From NCBI RefSeq assembly GCF_003367905.1, contig NZ_CP029462.1:620001-684000 (forward strand): a DNA stretch of 64,000 bases, in the 5' to 3' direction. The stretch's first letter is position 1, and every line of letters starts with the position of its first letter. The stretch comes from Megasphaera stantonii (GTDB lineage Bacteria; Bacillota; Negativicutes; Veillonellales; Megasphaeraceae). Both the position numbers and the translations under genes were made by a program. Shown in pieces: positions 7,409 through 16,051 of the stretch. A model generated the notes under the pieces. The model saw only the letters and a list, made by a program, of their open reading frames with translations. It had not been told where the DNA came from and ran no database searches.

Positions 7409-8464
7409 TTACTGAACTACGATGCGCAGCGCACCGCCGAGGGCGTCGTCCAGGTTGGCCCGCGTTTCTTCCGAAATGGACTGTACGGTGAGGACGACTT
7501 TTTCATTGAGATAGTCGACGTCGGTCTTGACGACGGCATCTGTAGCTTCCGTAGCTCTGTATACTTCTTCGGCTTTGGACATCATCTTCTTATAGTCGTC
7601 ATAGCTGTATTTAGCCGTCTGTACGTATACGACATTTTTCGGTATCGTCTTATCCGCCGCCAGGACGCTTTCCAGTTCGTCTTTATTCTTCTGCGTCTTC
7701 ACGCCGATGTGGAGGGTATCGCCCTGCCAGTACATAATGCCGTCGCCGGCGAATTTCTTGATCGAACCGTAGGCTTCCGTAATATCCTTAAATACCTTCG
7801 TTTCCAGGGACGCTTCCTCCGGCGTTGCTTCCGGCGCCGCCGCCTGAGCCGAATCGGCAGTCATGACGATGCGGTACAATACGTTGACCGCTTCGCCGCG
7901 GGTAACGTATTCCTTCGGATTGAAGACGTTGTTGGAGCCCGTCATATAGCCTGCCGCGCCCATTGCGTTGACGGCTTCCTTAGCCCACGGAGAAATCTTG
8001 GCTTCGTCGGCGAAGGGGACGGTCTGCTCGCCCGTCGTCGCCATGCCCTTGTAGCTCATGTAATTATAAGCGATGACGGCGAATTCTTCCCGCGTAATGT
8101 TCTGCGTCGGCCGGAAGGTGCCGTTGCTGTAGCCGCTCATAATCTGCTTATCGACAAGAGAGGAAATGGCCCGTTCAGACCAGCGGCCCTTGACGTCCTT
8201 AAAGTCCGTCGTCACCGCCGCCGAATCTTCGCCGATCATGTTGTTGATAATCGCCGCGATGCCTTCGCGGGTAATATCCTCATTCGGGCGGAATTTTCCG
8301 TCTGTGCCGCTGACATAATGGCGGTCATAGAAATACTGTACGGCCGCTTTTCCCCAGTAATTGTCGATGTCCGTCAGCTGCGACGCATTATTTGCCGCAA
8401 AGGCGGCCGTGCTGAGGCCGGCAGCCAAGGCAGCTGTTATGAAAACTTTCGCATATTTTCTCAT
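7409..8464 (-). CDS. Secreted SLH-domain protein, three repeats
   Basis: A 351-residue exported protein with a signal peptide (MRKYAKVFITAALAAGLSTAAFA, cleavage after about 23). Three SLH repeats follow: 27-78 (TREGIAAIINNM), about 84-140 (TREEFAVIAYNYM) and about 150-205 (TRGEAVNVLYRIV). A short Ala/Glu linker leads to a C-terminal alpha/beta domain (about 230-351) shared with the downstream paralogue. It probably sits in the periplasm bound to peptidoglycan through SLH; at this size it is not a classic OmpM porin, which has one SLH repeat plus a beta-barrel. ACAGGAGAG precedes the ATG. The upstream region to 8580 holds no gene and presumably the promoter. Confidence 0.9.
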   Translation of the reverse strand: MRKYAKVFITAALAAGLSTAAFAANNASQLTDIDNYWGKAAVQYFYDRHYVSGTDGKFRPNEDITREGIAAIINNMIGEDSAAVTTDFKDVKGRWSERAISSLVDKQIMSGYSNGTFRPTQNITREEFAVIAYNYMSYKGMATTGEQTVPFADEAKISPWAKEAVNAMGAAGYMTGSNNVFNPKEYVTRGEAVNVLYRIVMTADSAQAAAPEATPEEASLETKVFKDITEAYGSIKKFAGDGIMYWQGDTLHIGVKTQKNKDELESVLAADKTIPKNVVYVQTAKYSYDDYKKMMSKAEEVYRATEATDAVVKTDVDYLNEKVVLTVQSISEETRANLDDALGGALRIVVQ

Positions 8465-8580
8465 CGTGCATCTCTCCTGTCCATACTATATAGTTCACAG
8501 CATCGCTGTATACGTTATTCTCATATCTTTTTTATTTTATCACACTCAAAACGAATAGGGAATAGGCCGTCCTTGGCCAA

Positions 8581-9561
8581 TCAGTATTCCCGGAAGGCCT
8601 CTTCGATCTCATGGATATCCCTGGTTTTGAGCAGGGCCAGCTGCAGCAGGATTTTCGCCTTCTGCGGTGTCAGCGTATCGGCGCAGATCGTGCCCTCGTA
8701 TTCGGCTACGGGCGTAACGGCTCCGCCCAGGGTCCGGCTGGCCCGCACGACGACGAGGCCCTCTTTCATTGCTTTCTGCAGGGACTGCCATACGGCTCCG
8801 GGCATGCGGCCGTGGCCAAAGCCGGCCAGCACGAGGCCGCAGACACCCTGCGGGACGAGGGATTCTATCCAGCGTTCCATGCCGACATAGGCGTAGGCAA
8901 CAACGACGGTCGGCAGGGCGGCACAGCCGCTGCAGGACAAGCCGGACTCATAGGTATGGCGGCGCAGCGGGGCTTGATAAAACATGGGCATTCCGTCCTG
9001 CATCAGTCCTATATAGCCGAGCTGACGGCTTTTAAAGGTGTCGACGTGAGTCGTATCGGTCTTTTCTACAAACCGGGCGCTGCAAATCGTCCCGTTCATG
9101 ACGATGACGACGCCGTAACGGCCCGTTTCGGCCTGGGCCGCCGCCTGCACGGCTTCCAGCAGATTTAAGGGACCGTCGGCGCTGATAGCCGTCGCCGGAC
9201 GCATGGAGCCGACGAAGACGACGGGCTTTTCCGTATGGACGGCCAGATTCAGAAAATACGCCGTTTCTTCCATCGTATCGGTGCCGTGGGTAACGACGAT
9301 ACCGTCTACGTCGTCCCTGCCGGCCAGCTCCTGCACCCGGGCGGCCAAGGCCAGCCACAGCCCTTCGCTCATATCAGAGCTGTCTATGCTGCAGAATTGC
9401 TCGCCCCGAATCCGGGCATACTGATGAACGGCGGGCACAGCCTGCAGCACCTCGTCTATCGTCGCCGCTCCGGCAGTGTATCCTGTCAAATCTTCTTCTG
9501 TCGCCGCCTTTCCGGCAATTGTCCCGCCGCAGGCTACGATGTATATATTAGGCAAAGCCAT
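8581..9561 (-). CDS. L-asparaginase
   Basis: Hydrolyses L-asparagine to aspartate and ammonia. The 326-residue form starting at 9561 is chosen because GGAGG lies 9 bases upstream and it begins at the conserved core (MALPNIYIVACGGTIAGKA); the longer reading frame lacks a site. Catalytic signatures are GGTIAGKA (first Thr, about residue 13) and VVTHGTDTMEETAYFL (the Thr-Asp pair near residues 90-91), plus VGSMRPATAISADGP. The motif set matches the AnsB-like type, but no signal peptide is present, so the enzyme is probably cytoplasmic. Its promoter must lie between its start and the terminator of the upstream esterase gene. Confidence 0.93.
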   Translation of the reverse strand: MALPNIYIVACGGTIAGKAATEEDLTGYTAGAATIDEVLQAVPAVHQYARIRGEQFCSIDSSDMSEGLWLALAARVQELAGRDDVDGIVVTHGTDTMEETAYFLNLAVHTEKPVVFVGSMRPATAISADGPLNLLEAVQAAAQAETGRYGVVIVMNGTICSARFVEKTDTTHVDTFKSRQLGYIGLMQDGMPMFYQAPLRRHTYESGLSCSGCAALPTVVVAYAYVGMERWIESLVPQGVCGLVLAGFGHGRMPGAVWQSLQKAMKEGLVVVRASRTLGGAVTPVAEYEGTICADTLTPQKAKILLQLALLKTRDIHEIEEAFREY

Positions 9562-9589
9562 ACATAATTTCCTCCAATCGTCTTTATAT

Positions 9590-9632
9590 GAAAAAAGACC
9601 GGCATCGCACAGACGCCCAGTCTTTTTCCATG
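9590..9632 (-). terminator. Intrinsic terminator after the esterase gene
   Basis: On the minus strand AAAGACTGGGC pairs with GCCGGTCTTT (with a G-U wobble) and runs into T. It separates the floA-nfeD-esterase operon from the asparaginase gene. Confidence 0.75.
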
Positions 9633-9656
9633 ATTCAGTGTATTTCCGCAAGCCGG

Positions 9657-10400
9657 CTACCTCACGGGAACAGCCAGCGCTTCATCCAGCCATTGCACGG
9701 CGTCGCCCATCATATTCGTCGTCACGAAATGGCCCAGGCCGTCGTACGTCCCGTAACGGCTGATAACCTGGCTGTCTTTCGCCAGCTTCTCCATATACAG
9801 CTCCTGAGCCTTATTGTCGACGACGTCGTCGGCGCCGCCGTTAAGAGCCAGGACGGAGCGGCCGGCCAGCTTATGCGTATAGGCGTAGGGGTCCATGGCC
9901 TGAATCTGCATGGCCAGCACGCGGTAGCTTCTCGGCTTTTCGATGTGGAGCGCCGCCCGGAACCGGCGGTCCGATTCATCCCACCAGCCGGAGCCGTTCA
10001 GGGCTACGGCCGTACGGAATTCGGTATAGTGGGTCATGACGCCCAAGGCCGTAAAGGCCCCCATAGAATGGCCCATGACGGCGCACGGCACATGCCGCCG
10101 CCACTTGCGTATGTACTTGATAATCGACGGCGCTTCGCGGATGTTTTGAAAAACCGTCTGCCAAAATTCACCGTACGCCGCAGGGCTGTTGTAGTCGATG
10201 GGGCCGCGCTCGCCGTGGTTTACGGCTTCGGGAATGAGCACGTCGTATCCGTAAGCTGCCAGCAGATGGCCGCGGACGGATTGGTATTCCTTCTGCGACG
10301 TCCAGCCGTGATAAAACAGCACGACGCCCTTCGGCATATCGCCGCAGGTGATCTGCAGGGCCGGAATGCCGTCTATATTAATTCGAGTTTCTCGTATCAT
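9657..10400 (-). CDS. Alpha/beta-hydrolase esterase (YitV-like)
   Basis: A 247-residue cytoplasmic serine hydrolase. The oxyanion-hole HGW is at residues 31-33 (LFYHGWTSQKEYQ), the nucleophile is Ser112 in GHSMG, and the likely acid and base are in GGADDVV and GLGHFV near the C-terminus. The pattern resembles the B. subtilis YitV/YtaP type of small esterases; the substrate is unknown. The gene is 41 bases downstream of a small membrane-protein gene at the end of the nfeD-floA operon and is followed by a terminator, so it is probably the last gene of that transcript. Confidence 0.85.
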   Translation of the reverse strand: MIRETRINIDGIPALQITCGDMPKGVVLFYHGWTSQKEYQSVRGHLLAAYGYDVLIPEAVNHGERGPIDYNSPAAYGEFWQTVFQNIREAPSIIKYIRKWRRHVPCAVMGHSMGAFTALGVMTHYTEFRTAVALNGSGWWDESDRRFRAALHIEKPRSYRVLAMQIQAMDPYAYTHKLAGRSVLALNGGADDVVDNKAQELYMEKLAKDSQVISRYGTYDGLGHFVTTNMMGDAVQWLDEALAVPVR

Positions 10401-10441
10401 ATCCTATCCTCACTTTGTCTCATTATGTCCGATGGAAGGCC

Positions 10442-10885
10442 TTAGCGCCGGTTGCGGCGGCGAGCCAATGGCGGCTGCAGCAGCTCTTCCCATACGAGGC
10501 CGGCGTAAAGATCCCGTGCTTCGGGCGTCAAGCCGCTCCACGGTTCTGTTTTTGTCTTGGCCAGCCGGACCGGCGCGGCCGATTTGGGCTGAGGCGGCAG
10601 CGACGCGGCGTATGCCGCCAGCTGCGCCGCAGCGGCAGGAATGGCAGCGGCTGGTTCTTCTGCCGGCGCCTTGACCTTTCGCGACCGTATAGGAACGCGG
10701 CGCGGCGCCGTTCGGACCGGTTCCGGTTCTTTCTTAGCCGGCGCAGGCGGCTGCGGTTTCTCTGCCGGCGGGGTCTGACGCTTCGGATAACGCCGCTTTT
10801 TACGCATGGCGTCGGGCAGAGAAAACAGGATAATCATAATAATGGGTATGACGTAATTTAAGAGGCTGCCGTCGAATATATCCAT
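10442..10885 (-). CDS. Small membrane-anchored Pro/Ala/Lys-rich protein
   Basis: A 147-residue protein of unknown function. Residues 9-24 are one N-terminal membrane helix (LNYVIPIIMIILFSLP), followed by a long basic, proline-rich, probably disordered stretch (about 28-110) and a short C-terminal helix (LTPEARDLYAGLVWEELLQPPLARRR). AGCAGGTGATACC precedes the ATG. It begins 12 bases after the floA stop, so it is part of the flotillin/NfeD operon. A role in membrane microdomains is suggested only by position. No family recognised. Confidence 0.65.
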   Translation of the reverse strand: MDIFDGSLLNYVIPIIMIILFSLPDAMRKKRRYPKRQTPPAEKPQPPAPAKKEPEPVRTAPRRVPIRSRKVKAPAEEPAAAIPAAAAQLAAYAASLPPQPKSAAPVRLAKTKTEPWSGLTPEARDLYAGLVWEELLQPPLARRRNRR

Positions 10886-10897
10886 GGTATCACCTGC

Positions 10898-11941
10898 TTA
10901 TTCTTCCGCCTCAGACGTAAATCCGCCTTTATGGCCTTCGTCCTTCGCCGGCGCCGGCTTCGCCTTGGGGATGCCGGCCTGGGCCACAGCCGAGCGCATT
11001 TCCGTATCAGCCATGATATTTTTCATATTATAGTAGTCCATCACGCCAAGCGTTCCGTCCCGCAGGGCCTGAGCCAAGGCCAGGGGAACCTCCGCCTGTG
11101 CTTCGACAACTTTGGCCTGCATTTCCTGAGTATAAGCCTGCATTTCCTGTTCCTTCGCTACAGCCATGGCCCGCCGTTCTTCCGCTTTGGCCTGGGCGAT
11201 CTGCTTATCCGCTTCCGCCTGGTCCGTCTGGAGGCGCGCGCCGATGTTGCGGCCTACGTCGACATCGGCAATATCGATAGACAGGATTTCAAAGGCCGTA
11301 CCGGCGTCGAGGCCTTTGTTCAGCACGGTCTTGGAAATTTCATCGGGATTTTCCAGCACCTGTGAATGGTCGCTGGCCGAGCCGACGCTGGTAACGATGC
11401 CTTCGCCGACGCGGGCGATGACCGTCGCTTCGCCGGCGCCGCCAACGAGGCGGTCGATATTGGCCCGGACCGTCACGCGGGCCCGTACTTTCAGCTCGAT
11501 GCCGTTTTGGGCGACAGCCGAAATAAAGGGCGTTTCAATGACCTTGGGGTTGACGCTCATCTGCACGGCTTCCAGTACGTCGCGGCCGGCCAAATCGATG
11601 GCGCAGGCCCGTTCAAAGGTCAGGGCCATCGTAGCCCGGTGCGCCGCAATGAGGGCGTCGACGACGCGGTCTACGTCGCCGCCGGCCAGATAATGGGCTT
11701 CCAGCTGGTTGGCATTGACGTTGAGGCCCGCCTTATTCGCCTTGACCAGCGGCAGGATAATCTTCGACGGCACGACGCGGCGCAGGCGCATGCCGATGAG
11801 ATTGACGATGCCGACGGACACGCCGGCAGCCATGGCCGAAATCCACAAGCCGATGGGCACGAAGTGCAGAAACAGGGATATGGCCACAATGGCTATGACG
11901 ATGACGATAATCGGTACGGCAAGAACTGATAATATGGACAT
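10898..11941 (-). CDS. floA: Flotillin-like protein FloA
   Basis: FloA is a bacterial flotillin that forms membrane microdomains and affects fluidity, secretion and cell-envelope enzymes. The 347-residue length fits. An N-terminal hydrophobic hairpin (about 5-50) is followed by [23 protein letters not shown], the PHB/SPFH region ([38 protein letters not shown]) and an Ala/Glu-rich coiled coil ([27 protein letters not shown] region), all typical of the YqfA/FloA family. It is 12 bases downstream of an NfeD-family protease-like gene, the standard FloA/NfeD pairing, which strongly supports the call. Confidence 0.96.
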   Translation of the reverse strand: MSILSVLAVPIIVIVIAIVAISLFLHFVPIGLWISAMAAGVSVGIVNLIGMRLRRVVPSKIILPLVKANKAGLNVNANQLEAHYLAGGDVDRVVDALIAAHRATMALTFERACAIDLAGRDVLEAVQMSVNPKVIETPFISAVAQNGIELKVRARVTVRANIDRLVGGAGEATVIARVGEGIVTSVGSASDHSQVLENPDEISKTVLNKGLDAGTAFEILSIDIADVDVGRNIGARLQTDQAEADKQIAQAKAEERRAMAVAKEQEMQAYTQEMQAKVVEAQAEVPLALAQALRDGTLGVMDYYNMKNIMADTEMRSAVAQAGIPKAKPAPAKDEGHKGGFTSEAEE

Positions 11942-11953
11942 AAGGTACCTCCT

Positions 11954-13264
11954 TTACTCGCTACGTTTGGGAACCGGCTCGACGACGACGCGCGTTCCTT
12001 CTACTTCTACGACGCGCACTTCTACGTCCCTCTCGATGAACGAGCCTGCCGATACGGCGTCGACTCGCTCCTTGCCGATGCGGATGGTGCCGGCCGGCCG
12101 TAAAATAGTAATGGTTTTTCCCCGCTGATACAGGTACTTGCTCTTATCAGACTGGGACGAATAGCCTTTCTCCTTCGTCGACTGCGTCGTCAGCATGAAC
12201 TTCGCCGCCAGCCGGCTCTTCGGCAGACGCTTGCCGACAAAATAAAACAAAACTAAAGACAAGACGGTTCCGCCGGCTAAAATGTAGACAGAATCTATAG
12301 TCGCCCCCAGCGTATAAAATAAGCTGCCGAAGAGCAGCAGCACGCCCAGGACGCCGAAAATCCCCATGCCGGGAGACAGGATTTCCATCCCGACGAAGAA
12401 CAGACTGCCGATAAACGCGCCTAAGACGATCAGGCTGTCGCCCAGTGAATCCTCGCCGGACAGGAACAGCAGGCCGCCTAAGACGATAGCCGTAATGATG
12501 CCTACGCCGATGCCGGCCGTTTTGATTTCTACAAAGATCGCCATCAGGATGAGGGCGATGACGACCATGCGGACGTATTCGTTCTGCAGAATGCCGATGA
12601 TGCTATCCTTCCAGCTCTTTTCTTCATACTGAACCGACGCATCGCCCAGGCTGAACAACTTCAGCGCCTCTTCCGGCGAATTGGCCGTCCCTTCGGAAAT
12701 GCCGAGCTCCTTGGCCTGCCCGTCTGACAAAGATAATATCTCGCCGGGCTCGGCATAGTCAGGATACCCGTGGGTCTTGTCGACCATGGCTTCGGCTACG
12801 CGGGGATTATGGCCCATATGGGAAGCTGTCGCGCTGAATTCCGATTTCATGGCGGCGATATTTTTCTCCGTATTGGGAATCGGCTCGGCTGCGCCGATGC
12901 TGCTTCCCGGTGCCATGACGATGTGGCGGCACGATAAGGCGATGAGAGCGCCTGCCGACCAGGCCCGCGATTTGACGAAAGCAATCGTCGGCAGGGACGT
13001 GCTCCGCAGCATATCCCGTATTTTCAGGGCGCTGTCCGCCCTGCCGCCCATGGTGTCGATAGACACGACAACGGCTGTATCACCCGTTTCTTCCGCCAGC
13101 TCCAGGCCCCGCCGCACGAGAGCGGCCTGGCTCCCGTCAATTTCACCGGAAATGACGATAGCCCGCACCGAATCGGCCGCCTGAACAGATGGCAGCGCAG
13201 CCGCCGAACATAATATAATGAACCATCCAAGTACAACTAACCAAATGCGCCGCACTGCACTCAT
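11954..13264 (-). CDS. NfeD-family membrane protein with ClpP-class serine protease domain
   Basis: A 436-residue protein of the long NfeD class (YqeZ-like). The ATG at 13264 is chosen because AAGGAGG lies 5 bases upstream; a GTG six bases earlier overlaps the site. A signal peptide (LWLVVLGWF-type, ending near VQA) precedes a ClpP-like protease domain (about 33-230) with VVSIDTMGGRADSA and the serine motif SRAWSAGALIALSC. Four or five membrane helices follow (about 235-345), then a C-terminal OB-fold NfeD domain (GKTITILRPAGTIRIGKERVDAVSAG). NfeD proteins partner with flotillins; the target of the protease is unknown. The adjacent floA confirms the context. Confidence 0.92.
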   Translation of the reverse strand: MSAVRRIWLVVLGWFIILCSAAALPSVQAADSVRAIVISGEIDGSQAALVRRGLELAEETGDTAVVVSIDTMGGRADSALKIRDMLRSTSLPTIAFVKSRAWSAGALIALSCRHIVMAPGSSIGAAEPIPNTEKNIAAMKSEFSATASHMGHNPRVAEAMVDKTHGYPDYAEPGEILSLSDGQAKELGISEGTANSPEEALKLFSLGDASVQYEEKSWKDSIIGILQNEYVRMVVIALILMAIFVEIKTAGIGVGIITAIVLGGLLFLSGEDSLGDSLIVLGAFIGSLFFVGMEILSPGMGIFGVLGVLLLFGSLFYTLGATIDSVYILAGGTVLSLVLFYFVGKRLPKSRLAAKFMLTTQSTKEKGYSSQSDKSKYLYQRGKTITILRPAGTIRIGKERVDAVSAGSFIERDVEVRVVEVEGTRVVVEPVPKRSE

Positions 13265-13279
13265 AGGCACCTCCTTGTA

Positions 13280-13681
13280 TCACTCCTCACCTTCCGGCAC
13301 GTCGACGCACCGGAAATATCCGGCCTGCCGCAGCGTATGCAGCTCTTCCTGCGACAATGAATGAGCCGCCTGCTTTTCCAATTCCTCTATCGGCTTGGCT
13401 TCCATCGCGCGAACGCGCTCCGCCACGGCCTCGTATACGGCGGCCGGCTTATTTTCTTTCATCCATTCCAGCATATGATCCAGCCACTTCCGGCACGACC
13501 ACGATTCGTCGCCGTGATTATGGCCGCGCAGGATCTGCACCTGTTCCTTTTCCGGAATTTGAGATAAAAACCAGTTCCATTTTTCCCGAGCAATCACATA
13601 GCGGTACATGGCGTCCACATCGCGCAGATGCCGTTCATGCAGCTCTAATGTATATCTCGACCAAAATAAACTGAGCGTCAT
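13280..13681 (-). CDS. Hypothetical protein heading the nfeD-floA operon
   Basis: A 133-residue soluble protein; the ATG at 13681 has GGAGG 8 bases upstream. It is rich in Trp, His, Glu and Arg (REKWNWFLSQIPEKEQ, HNHGDESWSCRKWLDHMLEWMKEN) and has a C-terminal acidic helix. No signal peptide or membrane segment and no recognised motif. It begins the operon that continues with nfeD after 15 bases. Function unknown. Confidence 0.65.
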   Translation of the reverse strand: MTLSLFWSRYTLELHERHLRDVDAMYRYVIAREKWNWFLSQIPEKEQVQILRGHNHGDESWSCRKWLDHMLEWMKENKPAAVYEAVAERVRAMEAKPIEELEKQAAHSLSQEELHTLRQAGYFRCVDVPEGEE

Positions 13682-13857
13682 AAGGACTACCTCCACTTAC
13701 TAAAGTATATTTGCCTTATTTATTATACGTTTCCACACCCGGCAGGTAAATACCTTCTTTTTCAAAAAAAATTCCCGCCGAAACGCATATACCATATGTA
13801 TCGGCGTATTATCCTTATTATACTAAATCTACAACTTGTATCGCAAAATATTTTTAT

Positions 13858-13904
13858 AAAAAAATAAGGCTTGCCGATCGAAAACCGGTAAACCTTATTT
13901 TCTA
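13858..13904 (-). terminator. Intrinsic terminator downstream of yfbR-like gene
   Basis: On the minus strand AAAATAAGGTTTACCGGT pairs with TCGGCAAGCCTTATTTT across a short loop, followed by T-rich sequence. It lies 18 bases after the stop of the HD-domain gene. The remaining bases to 13697 contain no gene I can support and should hold the promoter of the nfeD operon. Confidence 0.8.
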
Positions 13905-13921
13905 TCTCTTTAAAAGTCCTG

Positions 13922-14506
13922 TCAGCCCGAATGATTCATTTCATCCAGAGATAAGGAGAAGCTCGGCGCATAGTCAGCCAAAAACATATCAACCTCCGGC
14001 ATACCCAGCTGCTCCAGCCGCGCTTTCAGCGATGAGAAGGCCTCGGCAAACTCGCGGTTGCCCGCCGCCAGTTCCTGCCGGCACTTCAAATATGCGCTCA
14101 GCGTATCAGCCGCCTTGACGAAGGGCCACGCCGGGTCCTCCTCGGCACCGCAGATGAGCGGTTTATAATGGGCATGCAATTCCTCCGGCAGCGTCTGAAC
14201 CAGCTTTTCCTGGGCCATGGCTTCCACGTCGCCGTAGGTACGGCGCATCTTTTCGTTGAAATATTTGACCGGAGTCGGCATATCTCCCGTAAAGATTTCC
14301 GCCGCATCGTGATACATAGCCAGCACAGCAGCCTGCTTCGGGTCCGTGCGGCCGCCGAAATGCAGATTGCTGAGAAGGCAGAGATGATAGGCGATCATGG
14401 CCGTCTGCAGCGTATGCTCCTGGATATTTTCTTCCTGCGTGTTGTGCATCAGGCTCCAGCGACGAATGAACTTCATCCGCGCCAGCAGCGCAAAGAAATG
14501 GCTCAT
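13922..14506 (-). CDS. HD-domain 5'-nucleotidase, YfbR-like
   Basis: A 194-residue HD-domain phosphohydrolase. The YfbR family removes phosphate from deoxyribonucleoside 5'-monophosphates. Metal ligands are visible: His in EENIQEHTLQTA (about residue 31), the HD pair in AMYHDAAEIFTGDMPTPVKYF (about 66-67), and the late Asp in VKAADTLSAYLKC. The RW at the N-terminus (MKFIRRWSLMHNT) also fits YfbR. It starts 9 bases after the trpS stop and shares its T-box-controlled transcript, then ends at a terminator. Confidence 0.88.
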   Translation of the reverse strand: MSHFFALLARMKFIRRWSLMHNTQEENIQEHTLQTAMIAYHLCLLSNLHFGGRTDPKQAAVLAMYHDAAEIFTGDMPTPVKYFNEKMRRTYGDVEAMAQEKLVQTLPEELHAHYKPLICGAEEDPAWPFVKAADTLSAYLKCRQELAAGNREFAEAFSSLKARLEQLGMPEVDMFLADYAPSFSLSLDEMNHSG

Positions 14507-14515
14507 GACGGCCTC

Positions 14516-15502
14516 TTATTTCCGGTTCAGGCCCATAGCACGGACGACTTTTTCGTACGTTTCGCTGGCCTTGGCATGAGCCTTCGCCGCACCTTTATCG
14601 AGAATTTCATCCAATTCCGGGTCGTTGACCAGCTGGGCGTAGCGGGCCTGAATCGGCTCGAGGGCGGCGATTACGGCTTCGGCCACGTCCTTCTTGAATG
14701 CTCCGTAGCCCTTGCCGGCATACGCCGTTTCGACTTCTTCATGGGTACGGTCCGTCACGGCCGAGAAGATTTCAATCAGGTTGGAAATACCCGGCTTGTT
14801 TTCCCTGTCGTAGTGGACGGAGTTTTCGCTGTCCGTCTGGGCCCGCTTGATTTTCTTTTCAATGGCCTTCGGTTCGTCGAGCAGATAAATCGTCGCCGTC
14901 GTATTGTCGTCGGACTTGCTCATCTTCTTCGTCGGTTCCTGAAGGCTCATGACGCGCGTGCCATCGTGGCCCAGGTAAATATCGGGAATCGTAAATACTT
15001 CACCGTACAGGCGGTTGAAGCGCTGCGCCAGGTCGCGGGTAATTTCCATGTGCTGCTTCTGGTCGTCGCCGACGGGCACGTAATTGGTCTGATACAAGAG
15101 AATATCTGCAGCCATGAGAGGCGGATAGACAAGCAGGCCGGCAGGAATCGAATCTCCCCGCTTCGACGCCTTATCCTTGTACTGGGTCATACGTTCCAGC
15201 TCGCCTACGTAAGACTGGGTCATCATAATCCAGCCCAGCAGGGCGTGTTCCGGCACTTCGGACTGTACGAACAGCGTGGATTTTTCCGGGTCGAGGCCCG
15301 ATGCGATGTAAATAGCTGCCAGAGCCCGCGTCCGTTCATGGAGAAGCTTCGGGTCCTGAGGCACCGTAATGGCGTGCTGGTTGACGACGCAGTAATAGCA
15401 TTCGTTACCGTCCTGCATCTTCGAAAAATTGCGCAAGGCGCCTAAATAATTTCCCAATGTAAGATTGCCGCTCGGCTGAATGCCGGAAAAAATAATCGAC
15501 AT
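14516..15502 (-). CDS. trpS: Tryptophanyl-tRNA synthetase
   Basis: Charges tRNA-Trp with tryptophan. The 328-residue class Ic enzyme has the HIGH-equivalent near GNLTLGNYLGAL (residues 12-23) and KMSKS at 193-197. VGDDQKQHMEITRDLAQRFN is another TrpS signature. GAGGATGATACT precedes the ATG. Expression is controlled by the upstream T-box leader, whose specifier reads UGG. The downstream gene is a YfbR-like nucleotidase with no obvious tryptophan link. Confidence 0.98.
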   Translation of the reverse strand: MSIIFSGIQPSGNLTLGNYLGALRNFSKMQDGNECYYCVVNQHAITVPQDPKLLHERTRALAAIYIASGLDPEKSTLFVQSEVPEHALLGWIMMTQSYVGELERMTQYKDKASKRGDSIPAGLLVYPPLMAADILLYQTNYVPVGDDQKQHMEITRDLAQRFNRLYGEVFTIPDIYLGHDGTRVMSLQEPTKKMSKSDDNTTATIYLLDEPKAIEKKIKRAQTDSENSVHYDRENKPGISNLIEIFSAVTDRTHEEVETAYAGKGYGAFKKDVAEAVIAALEPIQARYAQLVNDPELDEILDKGAAKAHAKASETYEKVVRAMGLNRK

Positions 15503-15540
15503 AGTATCATCCTCCTCAAATTCAACACATTGCTATGCTA

Positions 15541-15813
15541 TAAAAAAATCCTTCCATCCCTCTATGATAGGGACGAAAGGAAAGACATTTCCGCGGTACC
15601 ACCCTGGTTGGCAAGATGCCCGACTCATACGCGCACGTTTCATGCGCTCTTCCTCATAACGGCGGAAGTCCCGGCGGCGCCTACTCGTCGTTCAGACCGC
15701 ATCTCCCGGGCCCATTCCCGCCTGCGTCCTCATGCCGGCCTTCCACTGCCGCCGGCTCGCTGCAAAGGGTGCCGCAAGGGTACTTGCTCCCGTTCATCGA
15801 CATTCTCTATTAC
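15541..15813 (-). promoter_or_regulatory. T-box leader (Trp specifier) upstream of trpS
   Basis: A tRNA-sensing transcription-attenuation leader on the minus strand. The conserved antiterminator box AGGGTGGTACCGCG is at 15591-15605. The terminator (CGTCCCTATC...GAGGGATGGAAGG plus a run of seven T) is at about 15541-15577. Upstream, the stem I landmarks are AGCGAG and CAGTGGAAGG. The specifier follows the GAA of GGGAATGGGCCCGGGAG; the triplet at 15712-15714 reads UGG (Trp), matching trpS. High uncharged tRNA-Trp should favour antitermination. Confidence 0.9.
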
Positions 15814-15820
15814 GTTCAAT

Positions 15821-15849
15821 ATTGTATATCCTGCCCATCCCCTTGTCAA
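15821..15849 (-). promoter_or_regulatory. Sigma-A promoter of the trpS T-box transcript
   Basis: On the minus strand TTGACA (15844-15849), a 17-base spacer and TACAAT (15821-15826). Transcription should start near 15813, at the 5' end of the T-box leader. Confidence 0.85.
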
Positions 15850-15980
15850 GCGCCGCAGCAGCACCGATTTAAGGGCATGCCATGCCTCCATCGTATTTCT
15901 TGCCATAAAAGGCAAGCATTAGACATGATCGGATTTAAAACCTATAATGTAATTAGTAAGAATACCTTATGTTAAAGGTC

Positions 15981-16011
15981 TTGACTTAAAGCAAACTCCA
16001 TGTGATATGAT
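15981..16011 (+). promoter_or_regulatory. MerR-type 19-base-spacer promoter upstream of the phosphatase gene
   Basis: TTGACT (15981-15986), a 19-base spacer beginning TAAAGCAAACTCCAT, and TATGAT (16006-16011). The over-long spacer is the hallmark of promoters twisted open by MerR-family regulators. The -35 and first spacer bases are nearly identical to the promoter of the AdhR-like gene at 21749: CTTGACTTAnAGnAAACTCC. Control by that regulator is inferred. Confidence 0.7.
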
Positions 16012-16051
16012 AAAGTTCATCTCAGGATATACACCGCAAGGAGGGCTGCAA

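Noticed and set aside
15730-15915. 61-codon minus-strand frame across the trpS T-box 5' end
   Set aside because: It covers the promoter and stem I of the leader, so it is not a plausible leader peptide.
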